This document shows, piece by piece, positions 1 to 8,483 of a DNA stretch of 64,000 bases. Made by a program: the position numbers and the translations under genes. Source of the stretch: Azophilus sp965220425 (lineage in GTDB: Bacteria > Pseudomonadota > Gammaproteobacteria > Pseudomonadales > Azotimanducaceae). The stretch covers positions 2,976,001 through 3,040,000 of the forward strand of contig OZ244830.1 of the NCBI GenBank assembly GCA_965220425.1, written 5' to 3'. Within the stretch, counting starts at the first letter, position 1. Each line of letters starts with the position of its first letter. The notes beneath the pieces are model-generated. The model saw only the letters and a program-made list of their open reading frames with translations. It made no database searches and had not been told where the DNA came from.

Positions 1-1
1 G

Positions 2-718
2 ACCCAGGTTTATGTCCCCAACGAATTTGTCGCTGCCGAGACGGCCCGCTATGGGAACCTCTGCTTCGGAGCGAGCGTCAATCCGTACCGCCGGGATGCC
101 ATCGACCGGTTGCGGCGTGCCAGGGCGGCGGGCGCGCTGTTGGTCAAGTGGATTCCGAACATCATGGGTATCGATCCGGCAGACCCGGCGCTTCGGCCCT
201 TCTATAAGGAGCTTGTGGCTCTCGGCCTGCCACTGCTGAGCCACGCGGGGCGGGAACGCTCGTTTGCAACCGCGGCGGACGAGTTGGGCGACCCGCTGCG
301 CCTGGCGCTGCCGCTTGCCATGGGCGTCCAGGTGATCGCTGCCCACATTGCCGCCGGCGGCGAGAACGAGGGCATCGGGAACTTCGAGCGTGTTCTGCCG
401 CTGTTCGAGCGCTATCCTGATCTGTACGCGGACATCTCAAGCCTCACCCAGATCAACCGGCTTGGCTATCTCAAGCGCGCACTCTCCGCACCCGGCGTCG
501 ATGCGCGGCTGGTGTACGGCACCGACTGGCCGCTGCAGTTCTTTCCGCTGGTATCGCCGTACTACCACGCCAACCATATCGGCTGGGCAACGGCAAACAC
601 CATCGCGGCCATCGACAACTCCTGGGATCGGGATGTGGCGCTGAAGAAGGCGGTAGGCGCCCCGGAACACGTCTTCACGCGGTCAGCGTCGCTGCTGGCG
701 GCCGAACGGTGTGATTGA
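2..718 (+). CDS. amidohydrolase family (amidohydrolase_2), 5' end outside window
   Basis: The reading frame is open from the first bases of the window, so the N-terminus lies upstream; about 238 residues are visible. The visible part is the C-terminal half of a TIM-barrel metal-dependent hydrolase. I see SHAGRE (a likely metal-ligand histidine segment), VIAAHIAAGGENEG (second histidine strand), LYADISSL, and LVYGTDWP, whose Asp is the usual catalytic metal ligand of the amidohydrolase_2 family. Such proteins hydrolyse or decarboxylate small cyclic or carboxylated compounds; the substrate cannot be told. Its stop overlaps the GTG start of the RES-domain gene by 8 bp, so the two are probably cotranscribed. 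Confidence 0.85.
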   Translation, partial: TQVYVPNEFVAAETARYGNLCFGASVNPYRRDAIDRLRRARAAGALLVKWIPNIMGIDPADPALRPFYKELVALGLPLLSHAGRERSFATAADELGDPLRLALPLAMGVQVIAAHIAAGGENEGIGNFERVLPLFERYPDLYADISSLTQINRLGYLKRALSAPGVDARLVYGTDWPLQFFPLVSPYYHANHIGWATANTIAAIDNSWDRDVALKKAVGAPEHVFTRSASLLAAERCD

Positions 719-1361
719 CGCCGTCTCCGGGGCGTTTGGATCGGCATCCCCACAGCCCCTCATCAAGCGCGATCAGCTCACGTCGCAGCCCGCCTCCGAG
801 GGCTCGCGGAACCACGAACGGTCATCACTGCGTGAGACACTTCCTGACGGCCATGTGTGGTGGCGTATCGCCGACACGGCCTGGGCGGATCCACTCGATC
901 CGGGTTTCACGGGACGGCAAGGCGGGCGCTGGAATCCGCCTAATAGTTTTCCCGTGCTCTACCTCAACGAAGATGTGGTGACGGCGCGGCTGAATCTCCG
1001 AGCCTTCATTGCACAATGGCCGTACGAGCCCGAAGACCTCCGCAATGAAACCGGGCCGGTTCTGGTGGGTTGCGCCTTGCCGCGCCGACAGATCGTCTGT
1101 GACGCGCACTCCCCTGAAGGTGTCCGTGCGGCGGGCCTGCCTGGCACGTATCCACTCGAAAGAGATGGCGTGCCGGTATCCCGCGCTCGCTGCCAATCCA
1201 TAGGAGAAAGGATCAAGGCGGCGCGCTTGCGTGGCGTTCGCGCCCGTTCGGCTCAATCTCGCGACGGCGCAGGCCGCGAGTTGGCATGGTTCCCTGCTTC
1301 CTCTCGCAGCGTTGCGCGGCAGCTACGGGTTTTGACGTTTGCAGCGTGGTTGTGGGGCTAA
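711..1361 (+). CDS. RES-domain protein, putative NAD+-degrading toxin
   Basis: 216 residues from a GTG start inside the end of the preceding amidohydrolase gene. The RES fold is supported by the conserved arginine region (WWRIADTAWADPLDPGF), the RWNPPNSFPVLYLNED block matching the family's R-W-N...P-V-L-Y core, and the C-terminal signature GVRARSAQSRDGAGRELAWF. Characterised RES proteins of the ParT/Res/MbcT type degrade or phosphorolyse NAD+ and are normally paired with an Xre/ParS/MbcA antitoxin encoded just upstream. No such antitoxin gene is visible here; the upstream neighbour is an amidohydrolase. It could be an orphan toxin or a non-toxic family member. The GTG start is chosen by overlap; a later start is possible because the first 40 residues look unstructured. 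Confidence 0.8.
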   Translation: MIDAVSGAFGSASPQPLIKRDQLTSQPASEGSRNHERSSLRETLPDGHVWWRIADTAWADPLDPGFTGRQGGRWNPPNSFPVLYLNEDVVTARLNLRAFIAQWPYEPEDLRNETGPVLVGCALPRRQIVCDAHSPEGVRAAGLPGTYPLERDGVPVSRARCQSIGERIKAARLRGVRARSAQSRDGAGRELAWFPASSRSVARQLRVLTFAAWLWG

Positions 1362-1590
1362 CGAGGCGCGGAAGGCGGCGCCCTCGAAGCGCGGGGTTTC
1401 GCAGAAGGTCTCCAGCAGGACGCGATTAGGGCGCGGATCAGGTCGATCTCGGCGGCGGAGAAATCGCGTCCGCAGTAGCGGCGGGGCGGGCCGGCGCTCG
1501 CAGTTCCGAAACGAACCGCCACAGTTGCTGCGGTTCCGCCGGGAAAACGCCCCGTTGGCCAACGATCAACTTCGCCGGGACTCGATGCAT
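1360..1590 (-). pseudogene. DUF4338 (DruA-like) gene remnant with internal deletion
   Basis: On the minus strand an ATG at 1590 opens a peptide beginning MHRVPAKLIVGQRG. Two other frames carry RRYCGRDFSAAEIDLIRALI, close to the usual N-terminus of DUF4338 proteins, and RPNRVLLETFCETPRFEGA, close to their C-terminal region. The roughly 250 residues normally between these blocks are missing, and the frames do not agree. The two blocks meet at an RPNR-like segment, as expected if a deletion used similar short sequences. DUF4338 proteins are linked to the Druantia defence system and to transposase relatives. This copy cannot be functional. The family call is from remembered motifs and needs a profile search. 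Confidence 0.45.
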
Positions 1591-1841
1591 GGAGCCTTCA
1601 AGTACTCGAATCGCCCTGTTGATAACGTGGCAGCGGCACCAGCGGTGGGAATCCATGCGCTCCGTTTCGATGCGCGGGTTCCGGAGGGCGCCGACGTTTG
1701 CCGCGTTGCCGAGCTGTCAGCGCCTGCTGCACCAGAACGCCGCAGCGGCCTCGGCGAGGGGTGGCGCATGCTTGAGATCGCAAGCCCATCGCGGATTGTC
1801 AGGTGACCTGCTGCGGTCTTGCCATGATCGCATTCCGGAGG
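1591..1841. other. gene-free stretch before the insertion sequence
   Basis: Long readable frames cross this stretch, but none resembles a known protein or keeps a consistent codon pattern. It lies between the DUF4338 remnant and the left end of the insertion sequence and is probably accessory debris. Confidence 0.4.
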
Positions 1842-3043
1842 TGTGGGGTGCGAATTGCTATTCAAGGCACCGATGCGGAGTTGATCGTCATATGTTGCGA
1901 GAAGTGTTCTGGCTTGATTACGATCCGGCGCCAATGCGTGATCTCTTCGTTCTTTTCGTTCACTTGGCCGTAACAGCCGTCCGTCTTATGCGGCCGGGCG
2001 GCGCTCGCGCCATCGTCGCCGAGTCTTTGCTTCTGAAGCAGCAGCTTCTGATCGTCACGCGTTCCCGGCCCCGGGCACCGGATCTGCGTTCACTCGACCG
2101 AATCATTGCAGGTCTATGCGCACGCTTGTTGCAGAAGACGCGCATACAACGTTGTGCAATCGTTCTGAAGCCCGCCACGATACTGAGCTTTCAGCGGTTG
2201 CTGGTGAAGCGTAAGTACAGGGAGTTGTTTTCGCCCAAACGGCGCGGACGACCGGGGCCAAAGGGCCCCTCTGCCGCGTTGGTTGCGGCCATCGTGGAAA
2301 TGAAGCGAAAGAACCCGCAGTTCGGCTACCAACGGATTGCCGATCAGATGGCCTTGGCTTTCGATGTCCCTGTGGACGAACACCTGGTACGGCGTGTGCT
2401 GGCCAAGCACAACCGGCCGGGTCCCGGCTCCGGAGGTCCGTCCTGGCTGACCTTTCTCGGTCACAGCAAGGACAGTCTCTGGAGTGTCGATCTGTTTCGC
2501 TGTGAGTCGTTGATCCTCAGGACGCATTGGGTGATGGTTGTCATGGACCAGTTTACGCGTCGCAATCTCGGATTCGCCGTGTGTCAAGGTTCGCCGGATG
2601 GACTGTCGGTTTGCCGGATGCTTCGGCACATTGTTCTCGGTTCGGCCCCCCCCAACCTACTTGAGTTCCGACCACGATCCCCTGTTCGAATACCACCGCT
2701 GGAAAGCCAATCTGCGGATTCTGGGAGTGAAAGAGGTCAAGTCGGTTCCCTTCGTACCGCTTTCACACCCATTCGTGGAACGTCTGGTTGGAACGGCCCG
2801 GCGCGAATATCTCGACCAGATGCCGCTTTGGAGCGCCCAGGACCTCGAACGAAAGCTGAACTCGTTCCAGGAATATTACAACCGTTATCGGGTGCATCAG
2901 GGGCTCAAGGGACAAGTACCCGACCCGAGAGCTGGCAGCGAAGTCCAGCCAGGGGTTTGCCTCAATGACTACCGCTGGAAATCTCACTGCCGCGGCTTGT
3001 TTCAACTACCAGTGGCGGCTTGAATTAGAATTCGCACCCCACA
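1842..3043 (+). mobile_element. DDE insertion sequence with 24-bp terminal inverted repeats
   Basis: The 1202-bp element is bounded by imperfect inverted repeats at 1842-1865 and 3020-3043. Both ends read TGTGGGGTGCGAATT inwards, followed by an A/T-rich CTATTCAA or CTAATTCAA. It contains one transposase gene whose stop codon lies inside the right repeat. No clear target-site duplication is visible (CCGGAGG left, GGTTGCT right). A related 61-bp element with the same end sequence occurs at 19378-19438. Confidence 0.85.
1934..3023 (+). pseudogene. IS transposase, integrase-core (DDE), frameshifted
   Basis: Best start is ATG 1934 (MRDLFVLFVHLAVT); an in-frame ATG at 1892 is an alternative. The first part carries LLLKQQLLI, FSPKRRGRPGPKGP and the first catalytic Asp in LWSVDLFRCES. 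The frame then breaks in a run of eight C at 2646-2653. The remainder, one base offset, contains YLSSDHDPLFEYHRW (second Asp) and PFVERLVGTARREYLD (catalytic Glu), and ends RWKSHCRGLFQLPVAA. Length and ends match a full rve-domain transposase, so the only visible damage is one extra C, or a +1 recoding site. With seven C it would be intact. Confidence 0.8.
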
Positions 3044-3084
3044 GGTTGCTGAACCCAAAAAATCGCGGAGCATTTGGGGTTGGT

Positions 3085-3714
3085 TCACACCGCTGACAGG
3101 TTCATCTCCAGCTTGCATTCGCCGACGATCCGTCGGATGAGCATTGTGACGATGTCGTACAGTGGGCCATCGACCTCGTAGTCCGCACCGACGGCGAATT
3201 TGGCGCGATTGTGCACCACCAGCTGCTTGGCGGTCTCCTTCTTGCTCCTGTCGTCGGAAGTTCTTCTCTTACCCGAAATCCTGGGGGGATAGACCGCGAT
3301 CGAATATCCGCCCTGGTAATTCACCATTTTCATCGCTGGGACGTCGGTTTCGCCGTCTCCGATGTAGATCATTCTCGAGAAGGGACGGGGTCGATCTTTT
3401 TCGGGAGTGAACTTGTTGATCTTGTTATTTTCCGAACTGTTTAGGATCCCTTTATTGATCCGAAAGAGATACTGTGTCTTCGTCGTGTAGTTGACGGACC
3501 GGGCGGCGAACTTGGGTACGTCCTCCGGAGTGTAGCTGAAGCCCGAAGCAAAGACGTGAGTGAACGCCTTCGCGATGGGGACCCTTCGATCATCTCTTTC
3601 AAGCCAGACGAGATCACGTAGTGCTCGACTGTCGCGCCCTGCTTCCTGCAGTAGACGTTGATGGCGTCGAACCAGCTATCAACGCCTGGAAACAGTTCGA
3701 GGCCTTTCGAGCAA
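3085..3714 (-). pseudogene. HAD-superfamily hydrolase, truncated and frameshifted
   Basis: The minus strand encodes two adjoining frames of one HAD-type phosphatase. The upstream part (from about 3714) reads LELFPGVDSWFDAINVYCRK and VEHYVISSGLKEMIEG. After a one-base slip in the GGGG run near 3577-3580 the second frame continues AKAFTHVFASGFSYT and reaches MIYIGDGETDVPAMKM, the HAD motif IV with its paired acidic residues. The N-terminus with the nucleophilic DxD motif is missing, because a stop lies just upstream of the readable part. The gene is therefore dead. It sits between an insertion sequence and a broken hicAB locus. Confidence 0.7.
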
Positions 3715-4036
3715 TCCTAAAGTAACCGGAGCGCGCGGATTTTTGCACTCTTGGCGCCATTTGTCCCGATTTCGGCAAGCCGTACCGGTTCTCGATGGCT
3801 CAAGACAAGGTCGGCGATGCTACAGCACGCTGCGAGTTGCTGTTGCTTGCGGAAACGGACACTTTGTTTCATTGCGTGTTTTCTTGACGCCGGGGGTTGC
3901 GGACAGCTTCGTGACCGCTTCCCTGCGGGTGAGTTCGTTTTTTTCGGACAGCAGTGAGAAGAGGCATTCAATCAAGCAATACGGCCACGTTTCCTTGATT
4001 GGTCGCCACGCCGGTTCGTACTTGGGCTCACCCCGA
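3715..4036. other. 322 bp without a recognisable gene
   Basis: Short minus-strand frames exist (for example one reading CLFSLLSEKNELTRREAV), but I recognise no family, promoter or repeat. Given the decayed genes on both sides this is probably leftover coding sequence. Confidence 0.4.
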
Positions 4037-4464
4037 TCACGCAGCCTGGCCGACGGTCACGCTCACCCGCTTCCCCAGCTGGCGCAACGCGTGGTCAATA
4101 GTGATGGCCTTCGTGGCGTGGTCGGGATTCAGCATGCGCCGCACCTCGCTCTCGGCAACGCCAAGATCACGGGCAAATCCGCGTTGCGATACGCCAGCCT
4201 CGCGGAAAGCGCCGTAGAGGGCTGCCTTCAGCGCAATCGCCACCGATGGGACGATGAGGGGCCGACGCCCGGCGGCTTCGGCAAATCCTTGCCCTCACGC
4301 ATCGTGACGGCGATCAGTTCCCGAAGCAGATCCCGGGCCTCTGTCAGCGCTTCTTCCTGGGTCGCCCCGTCGGTCGCACCCCACCCGAAGTCGGGGAACG
4401 TAATGACGTAGCGTCCGTCTTCATCACGCTCGATTCGGGCGGGATAGTCGTAGGTGTCAGACAT
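4037..4464 (-). pseudogene. hicB: HicB-type antitoxin, split by a frameshift
   Basis: Starting at ATG 4464, the first frame gives MSDTYDYPARIERDEDGRY, ITFPDFGWGATDGATQEEAL and LLRELIAVTMREGKDLPKP. This is the partially degraded RNase-H-like HicB fold. The frame is lost near 4250-4256 at a CCGCCGGGCG stretch. A shift by one base continues through GRRPLIVPSVAIALKAAL and a helix-turn-helix domain (GVSQRGFARDLGVAESEVRR). The reconstituted protein is about 140 residues, normal for HTH-bearing HicB. HicB neutralises the HicA mRNA interferase and represses the operon. With the matching toxin gene cut short just upstream, the locus appears inactive. Confidence 0.8.
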
Positions 4465-4508
4465 TGGTTCGGTTCTCCATCTCTAGGGCATCTCGCGCAC
4501 GTCGCGGC

Positions 4509-4611
4509 TTAGAAATCATCCTTCTCGATCCCCAGGTCACCGAGCATTTTGGCGAGCAGTCCCTTGCCGATTTCTTTCTTCCGGTCCTTGACGGTCGTCT
4601 TGCGGTCGCCC
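4509..4611 (-). pseudogene. hicA: HicA toxin, C-terminal remnant
   Basis: Only the last 34 or so residues survive (DRKTTVKDRKKEIGKGLL, then AKMLGDLGIEKDDF). They resemble the end of HicA double-stranded-RNA-binding-fold interferases (...H/D-x-K-x-E-I-x-x-G-L-L-x-K-I-L). The gene stops abruptly at the border of the IS91-like unit at 4612; the N-terminal half with the catalytic histidine is absent and is not found on the other side of the unit. The position directly upstream of hicB (45 bp gap) supports the identification. Confidence 0.6.
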
Positions 4612-4812
4612 GGCGGATAGGAACTATAACCGATGTCTTTCGCGATTGAGGCAAGGACTTGCGGGGCTCTGCTGTCGATGGATAGGTTGCCGCAACGTGG
4701 TGAATCCTTGGTGAATGGTGCTGCACGAGCATTAGGCCTCGAACGTTCTGAAGCGCGATTGAGTGAATTTCCGTACCAGGCCGAATGCGGCCCTGGGCGG
4801 ACGCCCATGCGA

Positions 4813-5691
4813 TCAGATGGTGGTGGTCTGCGGTAAAGCGGGTGGTGCACGCGCCACCCGCTTGAGCAGGGCTTCGCGGCGCTGGACATGCGCGAGGATG
4901 TGGCGGATCAGCGGCGGGTCCTCGATGCTGGCAATGACTCTGAGCTTCCCACCGCAGTCCGGGCAGGTCTCGATATCGATGGCAAATACGCGCTTCAGTC
5001 GCCGCATCCAGCTCATCGGGGCGGTGGGTTGGTCGTTGTCTACTTGGCCGCGGGGCCGGTGCGGCACGATGCGGGCGCGGTGTTTGCGGTTGGGTGCGAA
5101 CACCGCGTGGAAGCGAGTGAGGTTGAGGCGCGGCCTGGGCGCCAGAGCAGCCCGTCTGGCAATGAAATCCAGCGGTTCCAGTACAACAGGAGTCGAGCCG
5201 TCACGGCAGGGACGCTTGTATGGGTAGACGACCCGGCCTCGGCGATCCAGTGATAGTCGTTTGGTGGCAATCGGTGGGCGCGTGATGTAACGGCACAGGC
5301 GTTCCAGCTTTGATCGCTGATGCGCTTCGCACACGGTGGCGGCGTGCGGGGAAAAGCCGGCCACCTGGGCCAGTAGGCCGCAACCCGTTGAATCGTCCAC
5401 CGGCGCTACGCTGTAGAGGGTGAGGGCTTTACGCCCTGCATGGGGAGTTGATACAGAAGCGTCTGTTCCGGCCGGTGCCGGTGGTAGCCAAAGGCTGATT
5501 GAGCCGATACAAGTAATGAGACAGACACCGACCTGGTGAACCAGGCAGGTTGGGCCTTTCACGGTGTGCCTGGGAGGCCAGGTTGTCATCAGCGAATCGA
5601 GCGCCCGTGCGTAGCAAATCTCCGCGCCCGCCAGATGTTTCTTACAGCTCAGCTCACCGCTGGTTGCCTGAATCCAATCGCCTCGGCCCAA
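4813..5691 (-). pseudogene. IS91-family transposase, C-terminal half only (copy 1)
   Basis: The 292-codon frame is recognisable from about residue 110 onward: GLLAQVAGFSPHAATVCEAH, KLERLCRYITRPPIA, LEPLDFIARRAAL, PRPRLNLTRFHAVFAPN. A C-terminal zinc-knuckle-like CPDCGGKLRVIASI follows. These are hallmarks of the C-terminal region of IS91/ISVsa3-type transposases. The N-terminal zinc ribbon and HUH motif are absent; the first 100 residues (MGRGDWIQATSGE...) match nothing I know and probably run across the fusion with comM-derived sequence. It is therefore a truncated, non-autonomous transposase gene. Confidence 0.75.
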
Positions 5692-5851
5692 TGGGCTTGG
5701 CCGATGTTCCGTTCACCATCCAGATCCGCAATCGTCCGTGCCACTTTCAACACCCGCTGGCATCCGCGGGGGGACAGGCTGAGTTGCTCGGGGACAAGGG
5801 CTGGAAAGGAATGGGCGATTGGTTGGGCACGGCGACAAGCTCTACAAGGGG
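5649..5851 (-). pseudogene. comM: comM 3' fragment carried by IS91-like unit (copy 1)
   Basis: The minus strand reads LVPEQLSLSPRGCQRVLKVA, then RTIADLDGERNIGQAHWAEA. This matches the end of ComM/YifB Mg-chelatase-like AAA ATPases (L-S-x-R-G-x-x-R-x-L-K-V-A-R-T-I-A-D-L). In the cell ComM is a helicase that promotes branch migration during natural transformation. Only the last 65 or so codons are present and they stop at the unit border, so this is passenger DNA, not a working gene. Confidence 0.7.
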
Positions 5852-5941
5852 CCCGCGGCCCGGAACATTCGGGGCAGGCTGAGGCTCGATGGCTTGGCTT
5901 GCGTCTAGGGTTAGACGACTGTCCTTGAGGATACGGCAGAG

Positions 5942-6457
5942 ATGGCGAACGAGCCGGCGTCGGCGCCCGGTCCGCATTCCCGGTTCAAGGCGCCGGGCCT
6001 GCGCACCGTTGCCAGGTTGAATCCCGAAAACTGGCTGAATGCCGCGGAGCGGCGTCTGGTCGACGGCGGCATCGATGCGGTAAAGATCGGCCCGCTGGCG
6101 GCGGACCTGAATGTCACCCGGGGCAGCTTTTACTGGCACTTCCGCGACCGGAACCACCTGTTACAGGCACTGCTGGCGCGCTGGCAGGCGCAGAGCCACG
6201 AGATGTTCCACCGCCTGGTCGGCGGGAACGGGGCAACGGGCATGGAAGAGTTCGTGCGGCTGGTGCACCTGTGGATCGGCGAGTCGGACTTTCATTCACC
6301 TCTCGAATCCGCGATGCGCGATTGGGGACGTACCTCCGAAGAGGTGGCTGCGGTCGTCAAGGCGGTGGACGAGGAACGCATCGCCTACATCAAGCGCATC
6401 TTACCAACAACTTTTCTTGCCGGCGTGCGGATGAACGTCGGATCGGTAACATATTGA
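5942..6457 (+). CDS. TetR-family regulator, probably C-terminally truncated
   Basis: Starts at ATG 5942. Residues 25-75 form a TetR DNA-binding domain: LNAAERRLVDGGIDAVKIGP, LAADLNVTRGSFYWHFRDRN, HLLQALLARW. The TetR ligand-binding part begins normally (EEFVRLVHLWIGESDFHSPL, RDWGRTSEEVAAVVKAVDEE), but after AYIKRIL the sequence changes to a short tail ending VGSVTY. At 171 residues it is shorter than the usual 190-220. A rearrangement near 6400 probably removed the last helices. It lies just outside the right border of the IS91-like unit, and its original target operon is not apparent. It may or may not still be stable. Confidence 0.7.
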   Translation: MANEPASAPGPHSRFKAPGLRTVARLNPENWLNAAERRLVDGGIDAVKIGPLAADLNVTRGSFYWHFRDRNHLLQALLARWQAQSHEMFHRLVGGNGATGMEEFVRLVHLWIGESDFHSPLESAMRDWGRTSEEVAAVVKAVDEERIAYIKRILPTTFLAGVRMNVGSVTY

Positions 6458-6565
6458 TTATATTAGAATAGCACAGGAGAGATCTCAAGGCCGAGTGACC
6501 CTCCAGTCGCCAGAAGCACGCTTGGCCGAGAATCCCTAGCGGCGATTCCACGCGTGCAGCATATT

Positions 6566-8032
6566 CCAATAAGAAGGTGAGCCTAAACTCTGGGGTTGGG
6601 GAGTGTTGAAAGAGGCACGGCGGTGGTCGTGCCGAGTAGCGTTTTCCATGGGTTGTCCACGGACGCGATCCTCCAAATCGTAAAGCGCCGGTGGTCAGGC
6701 CGTGGAAAACGCGGTCTTGGTTCGCTCAAGCGGCCGCATGGCCCCGGCCGATGGCATGGAACAGTCGGTCGCGGGCCGCGTTGAGGGCGCGCGCGGCCTG
6801 CAGGTCGCTCCTGGCGTGTGCCTCGGCGTCCAGGTCCGCGAAGGTGACGCCGGGTTTCAGATGGGTCTCGGCGTTCGGTAACGAGCGCAGCTTGTCGTAG
6901 GGCGTACGCACGTCCCGTGCTCGGTAGACGCGCCGGATCCGGCCGTTGGCGTCCTCGCGCTCCGAGGCGAACAGGCACGGCCGGTGGTAGTTGAGATACG
7001 GCGACAGGTGCTCCCGGGTGAACGCGTCGACCCAGGGCGCAAACTGCTGCGGGATGTGCTCGTGGCCGAGGAAGCGGCGCACGACGTTGGCGTTCTTCCC
7101 TTCGACGAGCGCGTTGTCGGTGGAACGCCTCGGGCGGGACTTGGTGAACTCGCGGACGTGCAACTTGTTGAGCAGCGCCGCCACGGTATGGTTGATGTAC
7201 TCCGAGCCGTTGTCGGCGTGGAAACCGAGGACGACGAACGGGAACAGGCCGAGCAGGGCCTCGAGCAGCGGCGCGAGAAAACGCTCGGAGATCGCCTCGA
7301 CGGCGCCGACGAACTCGTACTGGGTGACCTCGTCGACGATATTGACCAGATACACGCCCTTGGCGCCGTCCCGGTCGCCCTGGTGGACGGTGTCGACGCG
7401 CAGGAAGCCGGACCGGCCATCCGGCCGCGGGGCGCGCCGCTCGCCCACCGCCACCGATCCCGCCCGCGTTCCGACGACCACGGTGCGCTGCGTCCGGTAG
7501 GTCCGCGAGCCGCGCAGGTTGTAGATGTGGCTCGCCGAGATGCCCGCCAGGCGCTCGAAGCGCACCTCGCCGAAGACGTGGAACTCGCGGTACAACACGA
7601 CCCGCGTCGCTAGACCCGACATCTGGCCGAGGTCCGCGTCCACCCGCGCCAGCAGCCGCACGTCGGCCGGCGTGTAGACCCGCTCGAAGGGCCGGCCCTG
7701 GTTGCCGTCGCGGCGGTCGGCCACCCGCCCCGTCTTGCGGTGTTGGCCGATCAGCCGGGTGATCTGGGCGCGCGAGTAGCCGGTCGTCTTCGCCAGAAAG
7801 CGCTTGACCAGCGTCTTCGACGGCCTGTCCAGGGCGTAATAGCCGAGCCGCGACAGGCTGCGCGCCACGAACTCGTAGGCTCCCGTCCGATCGGTGGGTT
7901 GAAAATCCACAGGCTCGCTTGCCTCGACAAAGGTGGCGACCTGCCCAATGGTGCGAATGCGCTCGATTTGGAGTGTCACGATCATCTCCCGATGATCTCC
8001 GACACCCCACGTTTAGGCTCACTTTGCGTTGG
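6566..8032 (-). mobile_element. rve-type insertion sequence with subterminal repeats
   Basis: One transposase gene is bracketed by inverted ends. On the left CCAA, seven bases, GTGAGCCTAAAC (6566-6589); on the right the reverse complement CCAA, six bases, GTGAGCCTAAAC (8011-8032). Both continue inward with TGGGGT-like sequence. A second copy of the right end (CAGGCTCATCTTGCGTTGG, 8049-8067) lies 35 bp outside, so the true boundary may be near 8070. No target duplication is evident. Confidence 0.65.
6726..7985 (-). CDS. transposase with integrase catalytic core
   Basis: The 419-residue protein starts at ATG 7985 and has no visible damage. The N-terminal third contains a helix-turn-helix-like segment (RFLAKTTGYSRAQITRLIGQ). 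The central rve domain shows the DDE triad: FLRVDTVHQGDRDG (first Asp), VLGFHADNGSEYINH (second Asp), STDNALVEGKNANV (Glu). It would cut and join the ends of the surrounding insertion sequence. The exact IS family is uncertain; it belongs with the IS3/IS481-like integrase superfamily. The intact frame suggests recent arrival, unlike the degraded elements around it. Confidence 0.85.
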   Translation of the reverse strand: MIVTLQIERIRTIGQVATFVEASEPVDFQPTDRTGAYEFVARSLSRLGYYALDRPSKTLVKRFLAKTTGYSRAQITRLIGQHRKTGRVADRRDGNQGRPFERVYTPADVRLLARVDADLGQMSGLATRVVLYREFHVFGEVRFERLAGISASHIYNLRGSRTYRTQRTVVVGTRAGSVAVGERRAPRPDGRSGFLRVDTVHQGDRDGAKGVYLVNIVDEVTQYEFVGAVEAISERFLAPLLEALLGLFPFVVLGFHADNGSEYINHTVAALLNKLHVREFTKSRPRRSTDNALVEGKNANVVRRFLGHEHIPQQFAPWVDAFTREHLSPYLNYHRPCLFASEREDANGRIRRVYRARDVRTPYDKLRSLPNAETHLKPGVTFADLDAEAHARSDLQAARALNAARDRLFHAIGRGHAAA

Positions 8033-8335
8033 AATCGCATCTCTACTTCAGGCTCATCTTGCGTTGGACAAGGCTCGTGCTTTACGTCCACCTCAAGGTG
8101 ATGTAGAGTTGCCGACCGGTTTGTCCGGGATGATGGAACTCACCCGACACCGCTACTTTCAACACTGATGAGCTACTTTTTGCACAACTGCTGAACGCCT
8201 ACACGGTCGAATACTATTCAAAGTCCTCTCCCACAAGGAGAGCAAAGCATTACTCAGCGCCTTCGCGGCCAAACAACTAGACAAATCCAAGTAACCCACT
8301 AATTTTCACGATGATACAAGACAATGGAGAGCACA
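8033..8335. other. no complete gene; short 3' coding remnant
   Basis: A plus-strand frame ending TAA at 8296 reads RLHGRILFKVLSHKESKALL, then SAFAAKQLDKSK. It looks protein-like, but no start is found behind it and I do not recognise a family. The stretch also contains the extra IS-end repeat at 8049-8067. Confidence 0.35.
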
Positions 8336-8470
8336 ATGTCATCGACAATAGATGGCGATGTGTTGGTCAAGGCGTTGGTCCTTGCTGGCACAGGGTTGCT
8401 GTTCCTTGCCGCCGCGGTGGTGGTTAAAGGAATCGACCTTGGCGAGTTAGTCACAACGCCCGATCAATAG
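8336..8470 (+). CDS. 44-aa single-pass membrane peptide
   Basis: Begins at ATG 8336 behind a GGAGA ribosome-binding site and ends TAG 8470. The peptide MSSTIDGDVLVKALVLAGTG continues LLFLAAAVVVKG, then IDLGELVTTPDQ. One transmembrane helix spans about residues 10-31, with acidic ends on both sides. A strong hairpin terminator follows 13 bp after the stop. Signal, stop and terminator together make this a credible independent gene. The family is unknown; small hydrophobic peptides may be type I toxins, regulators or membrane-protein subunits, and nothing here decides between these. Confidence 0.6.
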   Translation: MSSTIDGDVLVKALVLAGTGLLFLAAAVVVKGIDLGELVTTPDQ

Positions 8471-8483
8471 CCAAAAGCACAGG

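Larger units (their letters stand above)
4612..5851 (-). mobile_element. IS91-like 1240-bp unit with captured comM fragment, copy 1
   Basis: This 1240-bp block is almost identical to 14370-15609 and lies in the same orientation. Identity starts at GGCGGATAGGAACTATAACC and ends at CTCTACAAGGGG in both copies, with unrelated sequence outside. There are no terminal inverted repeats, as expected for IS91/ISCR rolling-circle elements. Read on the minus strand it holds the 3' part of a comM gene, then the C-terminal half of an IS91-type transposase, then about 200 bp of noncoding end. The left border cuts hicA. The HUH-nuclease half of the transposase is missing, so movement would need help in trans. 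Confidence 0.8.
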
